Shown here in pieces: positions 1-11,488 of a DNA stretch of 64,000 nucleotides. The translations under genes and the position numbers were made by a program. The notes under the pieces are model-generated. The model saw nothing but the letters and a program-made list of their open reading frames with translations, ran no database searches and was not told the DNA's origin. The first letter of the stretch is position 1. Each line of letters opens with the position of its first letter. This DNA comes from Phyto melanocephala (lineage: Eukaryota; Arthropoda; Insecta; Diptera; Rhinophoridae), in the NCBI GenBank assembly GCA_941918925.1, contig OW799233.1, positions 139,688,223-139,752,222 on the forward strand, read 5' to 3'.

Positions 1-59
1 TTTTTGTTTTAATTTTTTTTTATTAATCTTTTTCAGATTTTACATATAACACCTGAAGG

Positions 60-710
60 ATGAAAAATGAAGTTACTCTTTACCTGAACAAAGAACTAGA
101 ATTATAGAATTTTATTATTTTTATCAGCGATAAAATACTTCAAATTAAAGAGCATGTCGTCAATATATAAACATTAAAATTACACCATTTAAAGCAATGA
201 TTCGTTGATTTGTTCATCGTCGCCACCAACATTGCACAGTAAGAAATTTTCATTGAACCGCTAGATCACCTTAAATTTGTAATTCGGTGCTAACGAAACA
301 ACAGAGGCATCTACCAGTAGGCATTCTGCTCAGTGCGCCGATTTAAAAAACTGATTTACTATTATTCCCATATAAGTTACATTTGGTGCAAGAACTAAAA
401 CCCACGGATCATCGCCATCATCTAGATTCTTCAATTCAATTTCAACAGTTACAAGAAATAACCTTAACATATTTTAAAATCTTATTACGAGGGTTAAAGA
501 TCATTAATATTTCAATCGCTTAAATATTGAGCAGAACTGTAGGTTTCGAATTTTTGAAAATCCAAGAGCCAATAATGAATAACTCAATTAAAAGTACATT
601 TTTTTGTTTGGCATTACATCTGAAAATATCTTTGGATCTCGTCCTGTATTCAAATGCAGATCTAAGATGTGGTTTAGCAGCATTTAGTCACTTCCCATAC
701 TGTCCGGGAC
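60..710 (+). pseudogene. Decayed mariner-like transposase relic
   Basis: Short stretches in shifting frames resemble the transposase group that is better preserved at 13.8, 40 and 55.7 kb. An ATG-led start (about 67) reads MKNEVTLYLNKE, followed by a helix-turn-helix-like remnant including IRRFVHRRHQHCTVRNF near 200-250. A linker piece reads QELKPTDHRHH (about 388-420). A piece near 525-575 reads NCRFRIFENPRANNE, matching the NKQNCRIWSEENP block that follows the first catalytic Asp in the other copies. Stops and frameshifts separate every piece, so no protein can be made. I saw no terminal inverted repeats. The assignment rests on weak, ordered similarity to relatives in this window. The lower boundary is approximate. 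Confidence 0.5.
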
Positions 711-1177
711 TGTAATGATTTTTCGAGTCGATGTTATACTTTGGGAACGAATCTACTTTCTATTCCGGCTGTAGTCGTTTGAAAATTGTTGCGCTGCCCC
801 TCTGCCGACGTTTGTTGCTGTCGTCACCGTCGTCGTCGGTACAATGTGTTTTATCTATTACAAAGTTTCTTAACTTTTTTAAAAAAACTTCGCATTATAC
901 ACGTTAGTAGATTGAATGAATATGAGGGTTGTTGATTCAAATGATTTCGCCACACTTTTCCCATGCCAACCCTTCCTGCTGACAAATATTGAATTGTTGA
1001 CTGTCAGCCCAGTTAAAAGAGAAAAAAAATTATCTAATTACCTCCATACCTTTCTACTTCACCTTTTGTATTTTAATTTTAACATTCAAGCTTTCATATT
1101 ATAAAAACTAATAACAAAAAAAAATTGATGGAATATTTATTTATTTACAAAATTTAAAATCTACATATTTATATAAT
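711..1177. other. No gene seen
   Basis: AT-rich sequence with a slightly GC-richer stretch at about 760-840 containing short GTCGTC-type repeats. No coding or repeat structure could be supported. Confidence 0.5.
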
Positions 1178-1999
1178 ACTAGCTAATACCCGGTATGCTT
1201 CGCCACCCCCATCGTAATGAAATAAAAATTTTATAGTTCAAAAATATATTTATTTTGCAAGTGCCATGCCTACTTTTACTAAATCAATCATTTCTTATTC
1301 AAATAATCATATAGACGTCAAAGCTTCTCGTGCAAAATTTGGGTACTCTAACTGTTATCGCTTCCCAGATATACGAATTTTTGTATTTAATTCATATGAA
1401 AGGTGCCACGCCCACTATTACTAAAGCATCCATTTCTTATAAAAATAGTCATATAGATGTCAAAGTTTCTCGTGCAAAATTTGGATACTCTGACTGTTAT
1501 CGCTTCCCGAATATACGAATTTTAGTATGCAATTGCTATGAGAGCTGCCACGCCCACTATTTCTAATCTACCCATTTTTTCCAGAAATGTTTATTTGGGT
1601 GTCAAAGTTGCTCTTGCAAAATTTTAGTACTCTAATCGATATCGTTTTCCAAATATACGAAATTTAGTATTTAATTCATGTGGCCACGCCTACTATTAAA
1701 AGTCCGCCCAGTTTTTACCCAAATGATCGTGCGGATGTCAAAATTTACCGTACCTTATTTGAAGACTCTAGCTGCATTAACTTTCGTGATATATAATATT
1801 TAAAACTTATTCTTTAATAGGGCGTGGCACCCCGTCCACTTACAATTTCAAACCAAAGTATAGCCTATAGTTCTTGCAGACATACAGAAAGATTCTGTGA
1901 AAATTTCAAGGAAATCGGTCCAGCCGTTTAACCGTCTATAAAGCACAAACAAACATACAAACATACAAACACACATTGATTTTTATATGTATATATAGA
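1178..1999. repeat. Interspersed repeat with four ~142-bp tandem units
   Basis: The block opens with CTAGCTAATACCCGGTATGC and closes with a stretch around 1905-1975 (AAGGAAATCGGTCCAGCCG, then an ACAAACATACAAAC tract). Between them four related units begin at about 1261, 1403, 1545 and 1681, each starting with a TGCCAYGCC-type motif and containing a GTGCAAAATTTGG-type block and a CGCTTCCCRRATATACGA-type block. Units 1-3 are close to each other; unit 4 is diverged. The frame and sequence style are those of non-coding insect repeats; open frames inside it are incidental. The superfamily is not recognised. Confidence 0.6.
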
Positions 2000-4360
2000 A
2001 GAAATAAAATATTTTAATATAAAATTGTTTTCAGTAAGAATTAGTGACCATTGGTATGTAATTAAAGCGTCAAAATTTTATATTTTATATAAATTTTATA
2101 AAAATAATATTAACAAAAAAAATAATCTTGCAATAAGGTAATGTTTATTTATTTGTTATTAAAAATTACTGATAGTTTTTATGGGTTTTAAATAAATAAA
2201 TTTATTTAAATATCCAACGTAGTCAGAGAGTCAAATCCATTAACAATTAAAATCCAACAATTTAAATTAAAGTTGATTAAAATTCAGTACAAGACGACGA
2301 TCATTCAGATCCAATGTAGATAAATAATCTTGCAAACTGGGAATGATATATTATCATTCTTCTCAAAAAAACAAAAAAATCTTGTTAAAATAAGAAATTA
2401 CCAGATGTCTCTCTAAGACCTATTATATTAAATGCACATTATTATTGTTGCTATCTCTATTTGGCTTACAGAGATATTCTTTATTATTATTTCCTTTTAC
2501 ATCAAATATCTTCAATTGTTCTTAGGTCCAAACTCTCTGCAAAAGGCTTCCACCACTTTCAGACAGAGAAATTTCAGCTCGAGTAATAAAGCTTAATTAG
2601 CTCCATTCAACAGGAAATTATTTCTAATAAAGCTACAGGTCATTTTTATATGTTTTCATATAATTTTTTCTATTGTTCTTTTTTTTTTTCTTGAAAATGT
2701 GTCATTTTTTAAAATACTTTTTAGCATGTTTATTAGTTTAGTTAAAATCTAAGTAAGGTATACTGGAGCATTTAATAATTAAGCAACAAACTTTTACTTT
2801 ACAAAGCAAGTGAAAAAGTTATTCGAATTAGCTAAAGACAACCAACCAATTTATTTGAATAATATTTTTTTTATATTTCTGTCTTGCTATAGCTAGAATG
2901 TACTACAGTAGCTAAATTTTTTATTAATATTAATTAGTATTAATTTCAGTTTTAAGTCAAGATTACACCGATTTCCAAAACGAAGTCGATCTAAAGTTTT
3001 TGAATAACTTATACACAAGCCAATGTCTACATATCTAATAGTTAAATCCAGCAAATACTACCTGGCTGAACTTATTAATGTTATAGAGTATATAAGGAAA
3101 AAAAATCCATAAAAATAAAATTACCTTTTTAGTACTTTTAGACTATTCTTGACTATGGAAAATCTTACAAGTTTTAAATCACCATAACGTATCTTCAAAA
3201 GAGTTGGAGCCAAAAAAAATAACATATCATATATGTTTTTTAATCAATATTAATTTATCTTCATAGTTTTGTGTTTACTGGGTATGTAATTATATATACA
3301 TATTAAAATATTTCTTTGGTAGAGGACATCTCATTCTTTACAAATGTCATTGTTTTAATTAAAAATAATGACATACACTTCCATTACAGTCAAAAAAATG
3401 TGAAAAATACATTTACATACAGCAGCAAGATGTTATATTTTCTGTTCTGCAATAATATCTACAACCATATAAGAAAAGAGATATTTGTAAATATATATAC
3501 GCACTTTAGACAATATTTTATACAGCCCAATATACATATGCATACGTGGGTCGTATGTAAAGTTTTTCCTTAGTGTATTAAAGTACATCGTAAGCGGCAA
3601 TATTTTGAATTTTGCTTTCTAAGGATACATGGTTGTTGTCGATTTGACATACTAACGATTTTTTTCATTCTAAATTTAACATCAAGTTCTATCTTAACTA
3701 TAAATGTTTTTAAAACATTTTTTAGAATTTTTTGCTAAACTTCTCGCTCAACCATTGCCTTCACATACGTATCTTACTTAAATTTGTAGACATTTTTTAA
3801 TATGAATAAGTATTCATTGTTATATCACATACTAAACAAAAGTATAAAAAATGACAATAAAATGAATATACAGTACTGTGCAATTAAAAATCAATTGATT
3901 TAATTATTTTAACAGCAACAGCAACAAAAAAAGAAAATAATATTTTTGATATATTCAAAAGCTTTTCAAAAATTTATTTTTTAAATTTAAATTAAAGGTG
4001 TAAATACATAAGATATATTAATTTTTTAAAGCCTTTTTTGAAAAGGAAATATACTTTATTTTGCATCTAATAAGGAATGTATATTTATTTTGAATATAAA
4101 ACATGTGTAATCGAAAATTTCTATAAAATTTTTATTTTAATTATAGTTGTGACAACCATTAAATAATTTTAACTAATATATCGCTTCAATTATTGTTCAC
4201 TTAATTTAAATGTGTATTTACAATAATTTTCAAATATGCTTCTTTATCCATTACAAAAATAGTTGAAATAAAAATAATTTATAATTCGTCATTTGGTGAT
4301 GACTAAGAAAATGGCATTCGAAAAGTCTACAGTATCATTATTTTAAAATAAATACTTTTT
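2000..4360. other. AT-rich stretch, no gene seen
   Basis: About 2.4 kb of strongly AT-rich sequence without a supported gene, RNA or element. A lone 16-bp stretch at 3869 resembles a Tc1-type terminal repeat, but no partner end was found. A short open frame near 3316-3573 has a composition expected of AT-rich noise. Confidence 0.5.
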
Positions 4361-5130
4361 TATACCCTTCACACAGTGAAAAAGGGTATATATAGGTTTG
4401 TCATTCCGTGTGAAATTTCTACAATTTTCATTTCCGACCCCATAAAGTATATATTTTCTGAAAGCTTATGAATAGGGGAGTCGATTAAGCTCTGTCAGTC
4501 TGTCCGTCTGACCGTCTGTCCGTGTGTATGTTGAAATCAATTTTTTGAAGCCCCCCAATATCGCTTGGACCCGGGTGAGGTAATAAAATATCAGAAATAT
4601 TCGGGAGTAGATCGGTACTGAAAATGAGAAACATCGGTAGATAAACAACTGAGATATGAGCAAAAACCCACGGCCACCTCGATTTTTTTTTTCACAAAAA
4701 CAACATTACAACAACAACATACATACATACAAACGTGTATACTGGTTAGAGAAAACGTGGCATCGAATCCCAGCTGAGTCTTATATTTATTTTATTTAAT
4801 ATATTATTTATATTTTAATTATTATTTTTTTTAATATTTTTTTTTAATTTTTTTTTTATTTTTTTTTTGTTTTATATTTATTATATATATTTTAATTATT
4901 TTTTTTAAATTTTTTTTTTCTATTTTTTTTTTTATTTTTTTTTTTAACATACATACATACGTAAATTTATAATTTTACAATGGGTTGTTTTTATATATGT
5001 ATGTTTTTTATATGTATGTACGTTTTTCATATGAGATGAATGGTGATACAAACTACTATTATTGCATGACTACACGTTGTGAAGGGTATATAAGATTCGG
5101 CACGGCCAAATATAGCGCTCTTACTTGTTT
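4361..5130 (-). mobile_element. Mini-me/DINE-like element, divergent subfamily (copy A)
   Basis: The element lies with its 3' end at the left. The left end forms a hairpin (CCCTTCAC / GTGAA-AAAGGG) just inside TATACCC. A GTCY-type proto-microsatellite (GTCTGTCCGTCTGACC) sits near 4496-4530, next to the CCCCATAAAGTATATA block. The right end, read on the minus strand, is AACAAGTAAGAGCGCTATA, followed by the hairpin-forming GGCCGTGCCGAATC. Paired GTCY and TA tracts are known for mini-me elements, and these are placed with non-autonomous Helentrons (DINE/HINE); that placement is inferred here. The interior differs from the main family and includes a long T-rich tract (about 4785-4945). Confidence 0.7.
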
Positions 5131-5807
5131 AAAGTTTTAACTATCCACGACTCATTATTACTGTGATAATGTGAAATATTTTTTATGTTAAACCATTTAA
5201 CAGAGCAAAAATTTCAGTCGATAAGATCTTCCACTCTTTTCGTCTATTTATAAGTTTTTAAGCCTATAAAATTGTATAAAATACTGAGAGAATAAAAAAC
5301 TCCAAATCGAGCGGTCTTAACAACTACTGCTAATTTCACAAATAAGACATAAAGTGACTCTGAAAAAAAAATTTTTAAATGTGTATTGTCATGTCAAGTG
5401 CCCTGTTATAATCATATGCACTCCAGTTCTAATTGTAAATTGAACCAATAAATTTTAAATAATTCATTAAAGAAGGTCTTACTATACCACCAACAGATGC
5501 AATTAAAAAAATTAAAATCTCATGTATTATATCTGTTAAATGTGCAAAGATCAGTTGTGTTTTGAATGCTTTGGTACTTTGTATAAAAAAAATAATATAA
5601 ATAAAATTCTATGTTTTAATTTTCAATACAATACTGATAAGTAGTTGATATTAGCACACAACACTTGTAGTTCGGATCAAAAGAGTGCGGAGCATGAAAC
5701 CGTAGCTGGTTTCGAAAATGCATTCCAGTCAGCTCGTGTCGAATAACTAACCTTTCCTAGATATTCTGTTATTATTTATCACATTGCTTTAAATTAAAAA
5801 AAATAAA
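5131..5807. other. No gene seen
   Basis: AT-rich spacer between two mini-me-like copies. No coding, RNA or repeat structure is supported. Confidence 0.5.
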
Positions 5808-5952
5808 AACAAGTAAGAGCACCATATTCGGCTGTGCCGAATCTTTTATACCCACCACCAATTTTGTGTACATTTAAAGCACAATATTTATTATTTTGTT
5901 AATCATTATGGAATAATCTCTTTATAATAAAATATGTATCACTTTCTTTGTA

Positions 5953-6318
5953 GAGGGTGGTTAAATTTTAAGGGCTTATGTTGAAGGTGAACTACACCTA
6001 GTCTTTAAACTTGTTTTTTGCACTTCACTTGACATTTCTCAATCTCAAACTTACTCAATTTGATCCGTAGAAAGATACGCAAATAAGCAACGCCTTAAAG
6101 TTATTGAGGTTTTTTATAAAAATGGGCGTTCAAGTTAAAATGCATTTTGTGCACTTCGTAATTCTTTTGATCAACATAATCGTTCAAATTCGTCCACAAT
6201 CGGAAGAATTGTAAAAAATATTTAAATTTCTGCAAAACAGGTCTGTATATAATGTTAAAAAATCTGTGAATGCCTACTTAGTTCGTTGAATGGGAACCAT
6301 TGCTGTTCTTGGCATGTC
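5953..6318 (+). mobile_element. Mariner-derived MITE, 3'-truncated, inside copy B
   Basis: It begins GAGGGTGGTTAAATTTTAAGG immediately after the TA at 5951-5952, the same insertion point as in copies C, E, F and G. It keeps the region encoding the transposase N-terminus (QRLKVIEVFYKNGRSS, an in-frame stop, then NAFCALRNSFDQHNRS and STIGRIVKNI). Near GTTCTTGGCATG it jumps directly into host sequence, so the transposase tail, the right terminal repeat and a little of the flank have been deleted. The right boundary is approximate. Confidence 0.75.
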
Positions 6319-7030
6319 AGTAAAGTTTCTGCTAATAAATACAACTTAGATATTTCAATATAGTCCTTTATTTTCCCAAAAACTTTGTCAATAGAGAAAT
6401 TACATTAATTTCAGATAAACCGTTATATGGGAGGTAGGCGTTAAAGTGGGCGTGTCACCTAAACTTTTTGGCACAACAAATACATTGATTAGAAGGATAT
6501 ATGTAGCACATTTCATCATCGTACCTCTAATTTTGACGGTTTTATTAGCTTTTTAATTTCATGAACGGTAAATAACGTGAAAAGTGGGCGTTATAGTAGG
6601 CGTGTCAAAGTTGTTATTGCGAATAAGTACAACTTAGGTGTTTCAATATAGCCCTTTATTGTTCCAAAATCTTTATTAATAGAGAAATTATATGAATTTT
6701 AGTTAAAACGTTATATGGGAGGTGGGCGTAACAGTGGGCGTGGCACCTTTATTTTCTGGCACAGTAATGATATTGCCTAGGGGGATATACGTAGCAAATT
6801 TTATCATCATACCTCAAATTTTTGCGGTTTTATGAGCTTTTAAATTTCATTAACGGTAGATAACGTGAAAAGTGGGCGTTATAGTAGGCGTGTCAAAGTT
6901 ATTTTTGCGAATGAGTACGACTTAGGTCTTTCAATATAGCCCTTTTGTTATTCCAAAATCTTTATTAATAGAGAAATTATATGAATTTTAGGTAAAACGT
7001 TATATGGGAGGTGGGCGTAAAAGTGGGCGT
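6319..7030 (+). repeat. Three ~288-bp tandem units inside copy B
   Basis: The landmark CGTTATATGGGAGG, followed by GGGCGTNAMAGTGGGCGTG, recurs at about 6421, 6709 and 6998. Each is preceded by TTTCAATATAG...CTTTATT...AGAGAAATTA. The spacing is about 288 bp. The unit count differs among copies: three in B and G, two in C and F, one in E, and two in the shortened copy H. Confidence 0.8.
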
Positions 7031-7650
7031 GGCACATTAATTTTCCGTTACATAAAAGCCCTTCAGCAAAAAGCAAAGTGTGCAAAATTTCAGAGTCGTA
7101 CATGCAATTTTGTTGCTTTTATGACGTTTTTGTTTTTAAATATACCGAAAAATACACTGTGCGGTATAAATTTTCGTACATTTTGATCGATAACTCCTTT
7201 CCTAATGAATAGATTTAGATAATTTTTAAGAAAAAATATTTTTTTTTCTCAGGAAATATATGTTCGAAGTTTCATGAGTCTACGTCAATGCGTTTGGACA
7301 CAATTTTATTTTATTCGATGTTCGAAGGACACGGTTTTTTCGACCTACTCTCGCTTTACGTGCTATAACTCTCTTCCTGATAATCCGATTTAGACCATTT
7401 TCAATACCAAACAAACCTTGTCTATAAGAAAGATTCTGGCGAAATTTGAGCCTTCTAGCTTTTTCGGTGCGACCTCTATCGTGCTTTCAACAGACGGACA
7501 GACGGACGGACATAGCTAGATCGTCATCAAATCAAACCCTAATTCAGAATATATATACTTTATGGGGTCTAGAATAGATCTTTCGATGTGTTACAAACGG
7601 AATGACAAAATGAATATACCCCCACCATTTTTTTGGTGGCGGGTATAAAA

Positions 7651-8406
7651 AATAAAAAATATTATGATGTAATTTTTAAAACACAAAAAAATTGTGTATT
7701 ATTATTTTGACAAGAAATGCTATCGATGTTATATTAAGTCCCAATCTTCTTTGTGTAAAAAACCTATTATTCCAGGATACAACTTCTTTGTAAAGGAAGT
7801 AAATAAAATTAGTTATACTTCTCAGTATTACATCCTAACAAAAAAAAAAAAAAATACATAGATTTATATTAGCTTGTGCCCTGTAGTAAAATGATTAACA
7901 CAAAATACTCACCTTAATAATAGTTAAGCAACATTGGTCATATTTTGTAAACAAATGATGCATTTACTGACTAAAAATAGTTAGTTTATCTGATCACTTA
8001 AAACATTTCCCAAAAAGGAAAACTAAAGGCTCTGCTTCTAAATTTCACTATACTGTACATTTAATTTTTTTCCTTTTCTTAACATACAATACACATATAC
8101 AGCAGTATGTATTTATATGAGCCTTGTACCTTTAAATACATTGTCTTTACTTCTAACCACAATTTATAACTAGTACTTTCTTTTCTCAACCCGAAGCTAG
8201 AGAAAATCTGTTTTAGTTACAAAAAAGTACAACCAGTTATTTCTTTACAGGTAATTTATTGCGTAAAAACCCTAATAGAAAATGTAATCAACTCTTTGTA
8301 ACAAGTTTTTTTACAATGTTATTTCATATGTTAATCAAAAATAACAGCCTTGTATAGATACATATTCAGACTCATACGCAACGAAGTTTTTTGTAAGTAA
8401 GTATAT
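7651..8406. other. No gene seen
   Basis: AT-rich spacer between copies B and C. Nothing is supported beyond a short A-run near 7840. Confidence 0.5.
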
Positions 8407-9935
8407 AACAAGTAAGAGCACTATATTCGGCTGTGCCGAATCTTTTATACCCACCACCAATTCTGTGTATATTTAAAGCACAATATTTATTATTTTGTTA
8501 ATCGCTTGGAATAATCTCTAAAATAAACATCACTTTCTTTGTAGAAGGTGGTTAAATTTTAAATTTAAAACAGGTCTGTATAAAATGTTAGAATATCTAT
8601 GAATGCCTTCTTAATTCGTGAAATGAGAAGCATTCCTGTTTTTCACGATAGTGTGGCAAAAAAACAGTCAACTTCGACTCATCATCGTGCCAAACAATTG
8701 AGCATCAGCAATGTTATTGAAAATTTGGACTATCGGATCGAGGTGTGCCGTTGAGGTCGCGGGGGCCATTTGGCCGATATTTTGTTCCACACATAATTGA
8801 ACCATACAAACATTATCATTAAAAAAGAAATGATAATTATTTCCTAAATAATTTGTGTTTTATTCAAAATCATCAATCGGCCCTTAAAATTAACCCACCC
8901 TTTATAACTTCGATATGCTGGTAAAATGTTTTCGTAAATTAAGTGTTTCAGTGAAAATGGGCGTTAAAGTAAGCGTGTTTATAAAATTTCTGCTAATAAA
9001 TACAACTTAGATATTTCAATATAGTCCGTAATTCTTCCAAAATATTTATTCATTGAGAAATTATATGAATTTGAGATAAGGCATTGTATAGGATGTGGGC
9101 GTAAGAGTCGGCGTGTCACCTAAATTTTCTGGCATAACAATAACATTGACTAGAAGGATTTCCGTAGCAAATTTTATCATCATACCTCTAATTTTGTCGG
9201 TTTTATAAATTTAAATTTCATTAACAGTAGATAACGTGAAAAGTGGGCGTTACAGTAGGTGTGTCGAAGTTATTTATGCTAATAAATACAACTTATAAAT
9301 ATCAATAAAGTCCTTTATTATTCGATTTGTAGAGAAATTATAAGAATTTGAGAGTAAACGTTGTATAGGAGGTTGGCGTGTCATATTTATTTTCCGTCAA
9401 AAGAAAGCCTTTGACCAAAAAGCAATTCCTGCAAAATTTCAGAATCGTAGATCTAATTTTGCCACTCTTATTAGGTTTAAAATTTTGAACATACTGCAAA
9501 ATACACTGCGCGGTTTAAATTTTCGTACATTTTGATCTCTAACTCCCTTCCTAATGCATGCATTTAGGCAATTTTTAGGTAGATATATTGTTTTTGCTCA
9601 GGTAGTTTATATTTGGAGTTTCATGACTCACACGTAGATGCTGGTGGACACAACTCCATTTTATTCGATGTTGGAAGGACATGGTTCTTTCGACCTACTC
9701 TTGCATTACGAGCTATAACTTTCTTCCTAATATTCCGATATAGCCCATTTTAAATACCAAACAAACCTTGTCTATAAGAAAGATTCTGGCAAAATTTGAG
9801 CCTCCTAGCTTTTTCGATGGGACCTCTATCGTGCTTTAAACAGACGGACAGACGGACGACATAGCTAGATTGTCATAAAATAAAACCCCGATTAAGAATA
9901 TATATTTACCATTTTTTTGGTTGCGGGTATAAAAA
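8407..9935 (+). mobile_element. Mini-me/DINE-like element (copy C)
   Basis: Same 5' end (AACAAGTAAGAGCAC, hairpin, TATACCCACCACCA) and 3' end (ACCATTTTTTTGGTTGCGGG, then TATAAAAA) as copy B. Near 9900 the block between the TA-rich tract and the 3' hairpin is deleted. Two of the ~288-bp units remain (landmarks at about 9080 and 9356), and the GTCY tract is short (about 9840-9860). It carries the MITE at the fixed TA site, in a form that has lost most of the helix-turn-helix segment. It is more diverged than B, E, F or G. Confidence 0.82.
8544..8902 (+). mobile_element. Mariner-derived MITE inside copy C, N-terminal part deleted
   Basis: Both ends are present: GAAGGTGGTTAAATTTTAA after TA (8542-8543), and GGCCCTTAAAATTAACCCACCC before TA (8903-8904) with one-base variation. 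The left repeat jumps straight to AAAACAGGTCTGTATAAAATG, so the 5' leader and the helix-turn-helix coding segment are missing. What remains encodes the SIAVFHD-like linker and AQQLSI, joined to the transposase tail (ENLDYRIEVC, then GHLADILFHT). It is shorter than the ~607-bp full MITE of copies E and F. Confidence 0.75.
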
Positions 9936-10119
9936 CTAAAATACTTAAAAAAAAACACTTTACAAAAAAATTTGTTTAGCTCTTTTACTAAAATTTTGCA
10001 AAAAATATTTGACCTTGTGTCACAAAAATTGGTCTGGTGATCACGCTCGGATCGTCCCGGGTATACAGTGGGGTATAGGGGTATAGAGGAGAGTTTTATC
10101 TACTAAATGATGCTAATTT
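9936..10119. other. No gene seen
   Basis: Short spacer with a GC-richer patch near 10045-10085 (CGGATCGTCCCGGG). No structure recognised. Confidence 0.4.
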
Positions 10120-10425
10120 CTTTTTGTTATCTTATGTTTTCTAGAAGTTATGGTGTATTAAAAAAAGGAATTTAGGAAAATTTAGACCTAAAGATAAAAA
10201 AAAAAATTATTTCTAAACATTATAAACAATTTATTTTCATGTACTAATGGCTAACAAATTTTAAAATTATACAAAACTTATTTCGTTTGAAAATCTTTTA
10301 AAAGTAAAATGTTATAGAACTTTAAAAATCAAAATCTTACTAATAAGTTTCCCGTTTTAGCAAAATGCTGAGCATGTCTATTTTGAATCACCCTGTGGCC
10401 CTTAAAATTTAACCACCCTTTACAA
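10120..10425 (-). repeat. Repeat segment shared with copies E and F, in reversed orientation
   Basis: Read on the minus strand this segment starts with a GGGTGGTTAAATTTTAAGG-type end, followed by GCCACAGGGTGATTCAAAATA. It then runs through CATTTTGCTTTTAAAAGATT-like sequence to the TTATGCTTATGTTCTC-like block. It matches the inside of copies E (about 23065-23345) and F (about 38215-38455). There it has the opposite orientation relative to the mini-me 3' module that follows. It shares its outer end with the MITE, so it may be a second related MITE fragment. Confidence 0.6.
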
Positions 10426-10799
10426 AAAAATAGATAAATAAAAAAAATTTAGTTAAAATATGTATTTTAAATATTCAAATACTTATTTTAAATCTACTGA
10501 TGCACAGTTTTTTTAATATTTTTAAATCTTAAACCTCATAAGACTGTGTGTACAACTATATGTAAAGTTGGGCACAAATCATTACTCTAGTTAATTTTTG
10601 TCAACAAACTTCGGTCATTTTCGTTTTCACAAACCCCTATAAAATTCCTTTGTAGTTTGGGCAAAAAAATGTTACTAGAGTCATCTAGTGTTCTACGTGA
10701 TGTTTAGCAAAGACATCATCCTCAGTGTTTGCAAAATGTAGTGGCGCCTTCAACAGATGTCGCCATCTGCAATGAATAAATGCTAATGAATATGACTAA
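10426..10799. other. Unassigned spacer inside a composite repeat
   Basis: No gene seen. The last ~60 bases (AATAAATGCTAATGAATATG and following) match the junction just upstream of the 3' module in copies E and F, so part of this stretch belongs to the same composite element. Confidence 0.4.
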
Positions 10800-11488
10800 T
10801 ATATTTTTATAAAAATTTAAAAAAAAAAAGTGGGCGTGGCACATTTATTTTCCGTTGTAACGAAGACTTTGACCAAAAAACCATGTTTGCAAAATTTCAG
10901 AACCGTACATATAGTTTTGTCAGTTTTATTACGTTTTAAATTTCAAATATACACTGATCGGTATAAATTTTCGTACATTTTGACCTATAACTCCTTTTCT
11001 AATGCATAGATTTAAGCAATTTTTGGGGAGAAATATTCTTTTGACTCGAGAAATATATATCCGAAGTTTCATGACTCTACGTTTATCCGTTTGGACACAA
11101 TTCCATTTTATTCGATGTTAGAAGGACACGGTTTTTTCGACCTACTCTTGCTTTTCGAGCTATAACTCTCTTCCTAATATTCCGATTTAGCCCATTTTCA
11201 ATACCAAACAAACCTTGTCTATAAGAAAGATTCTGGCAAAATTTGAGCCCCCTAGCTTTTTCGGTGCGACCTCTATCGTGCTTTCAACAGACGGACAGAC
11301 GGACAGACGGACAGACGGACAGACGGACAGACGGACAGACGGACGGACATAGCTAGATCGTCATCAAATCAAACCCCGATTCAGAATATATATACTTTAT
11401 GGGGTCTAAAATGGATATTTCGATGTGTTACAAACGGAATGACAAAATGAATATACCCCCACCATTTTTTTGGTGGCGGGTATAAAAA
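10800..11488 (+). mobile_element. Mini-me/DINE-like element, 3' part only (copy D)
   Basis: Starts in the GTGGGCGTGGCACATTTATT block and runs through the GTCY tract to the standard 3' hairpin (CCACCATTTTTTTGGTGG) and GGGTATAAAAA. The 5' half, MITE site and upstream tandem units are absent. The GTCY microsatellite is expanded relative to all other copies. Confidence 0.8.
11288..11350 (+). repeat. Expanded GACA/GACG microsatellite in copy D
   Basis: About 60 bp of alternating GACG and GACA units at the position where copies B and E have only about 20 bp. Known mini-me elements carry such a (GTCY)n proto-microsatellite, which can lengthen after insertion. Confidence 0.85.

Larger units (their letters stand above)
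5808..7650 (+). mobile_element. Mini-me/DINE-like element (copy B)
   Basis: Main-family copy. The 5' end is AACAAGTAAGAGC, followed by a hairpin (ATTCGGC-TGT-GCCGAAT) and TATACCCACCACCA. The 3' end is a hairpin CCACCA-TTTTTT-TGGTGG inside TACCCCCACC...GGGTATAAAAA. The 5' TATACCCACCACCA and the 3' TGGTGGCGGGTATA are inverted relative to each other, as in the subterminal inverted repeats of DINE/Helentron-type elements. A short GTCY tract (about 7488-7510) precedes the TA-rich GAATATATATACTTTATGGG block. A mariner-derived MITE is inserted at 5953 and has lost its 3' part together with some host sequence. Three ~288-bp tandem units lie downstream. No transposase of the element's own is present. 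Confidence 0.85.

Noticed and set aside
3869..3895. A Tc1-like terminal repeat (TACAGTACTGTGCAATTAAA)
   Set aside because: No inverted partner and no transposase sequence nearby; a lone 16-20 bp match is not enough.
4740..4775. A tRNA-like T-arm string (GGCATCGAATCCCAGC)
   Set aside because: It lies inside mini-me-like copy A and no acceptor stem, D-arm or anticodon arm can be folded around it.
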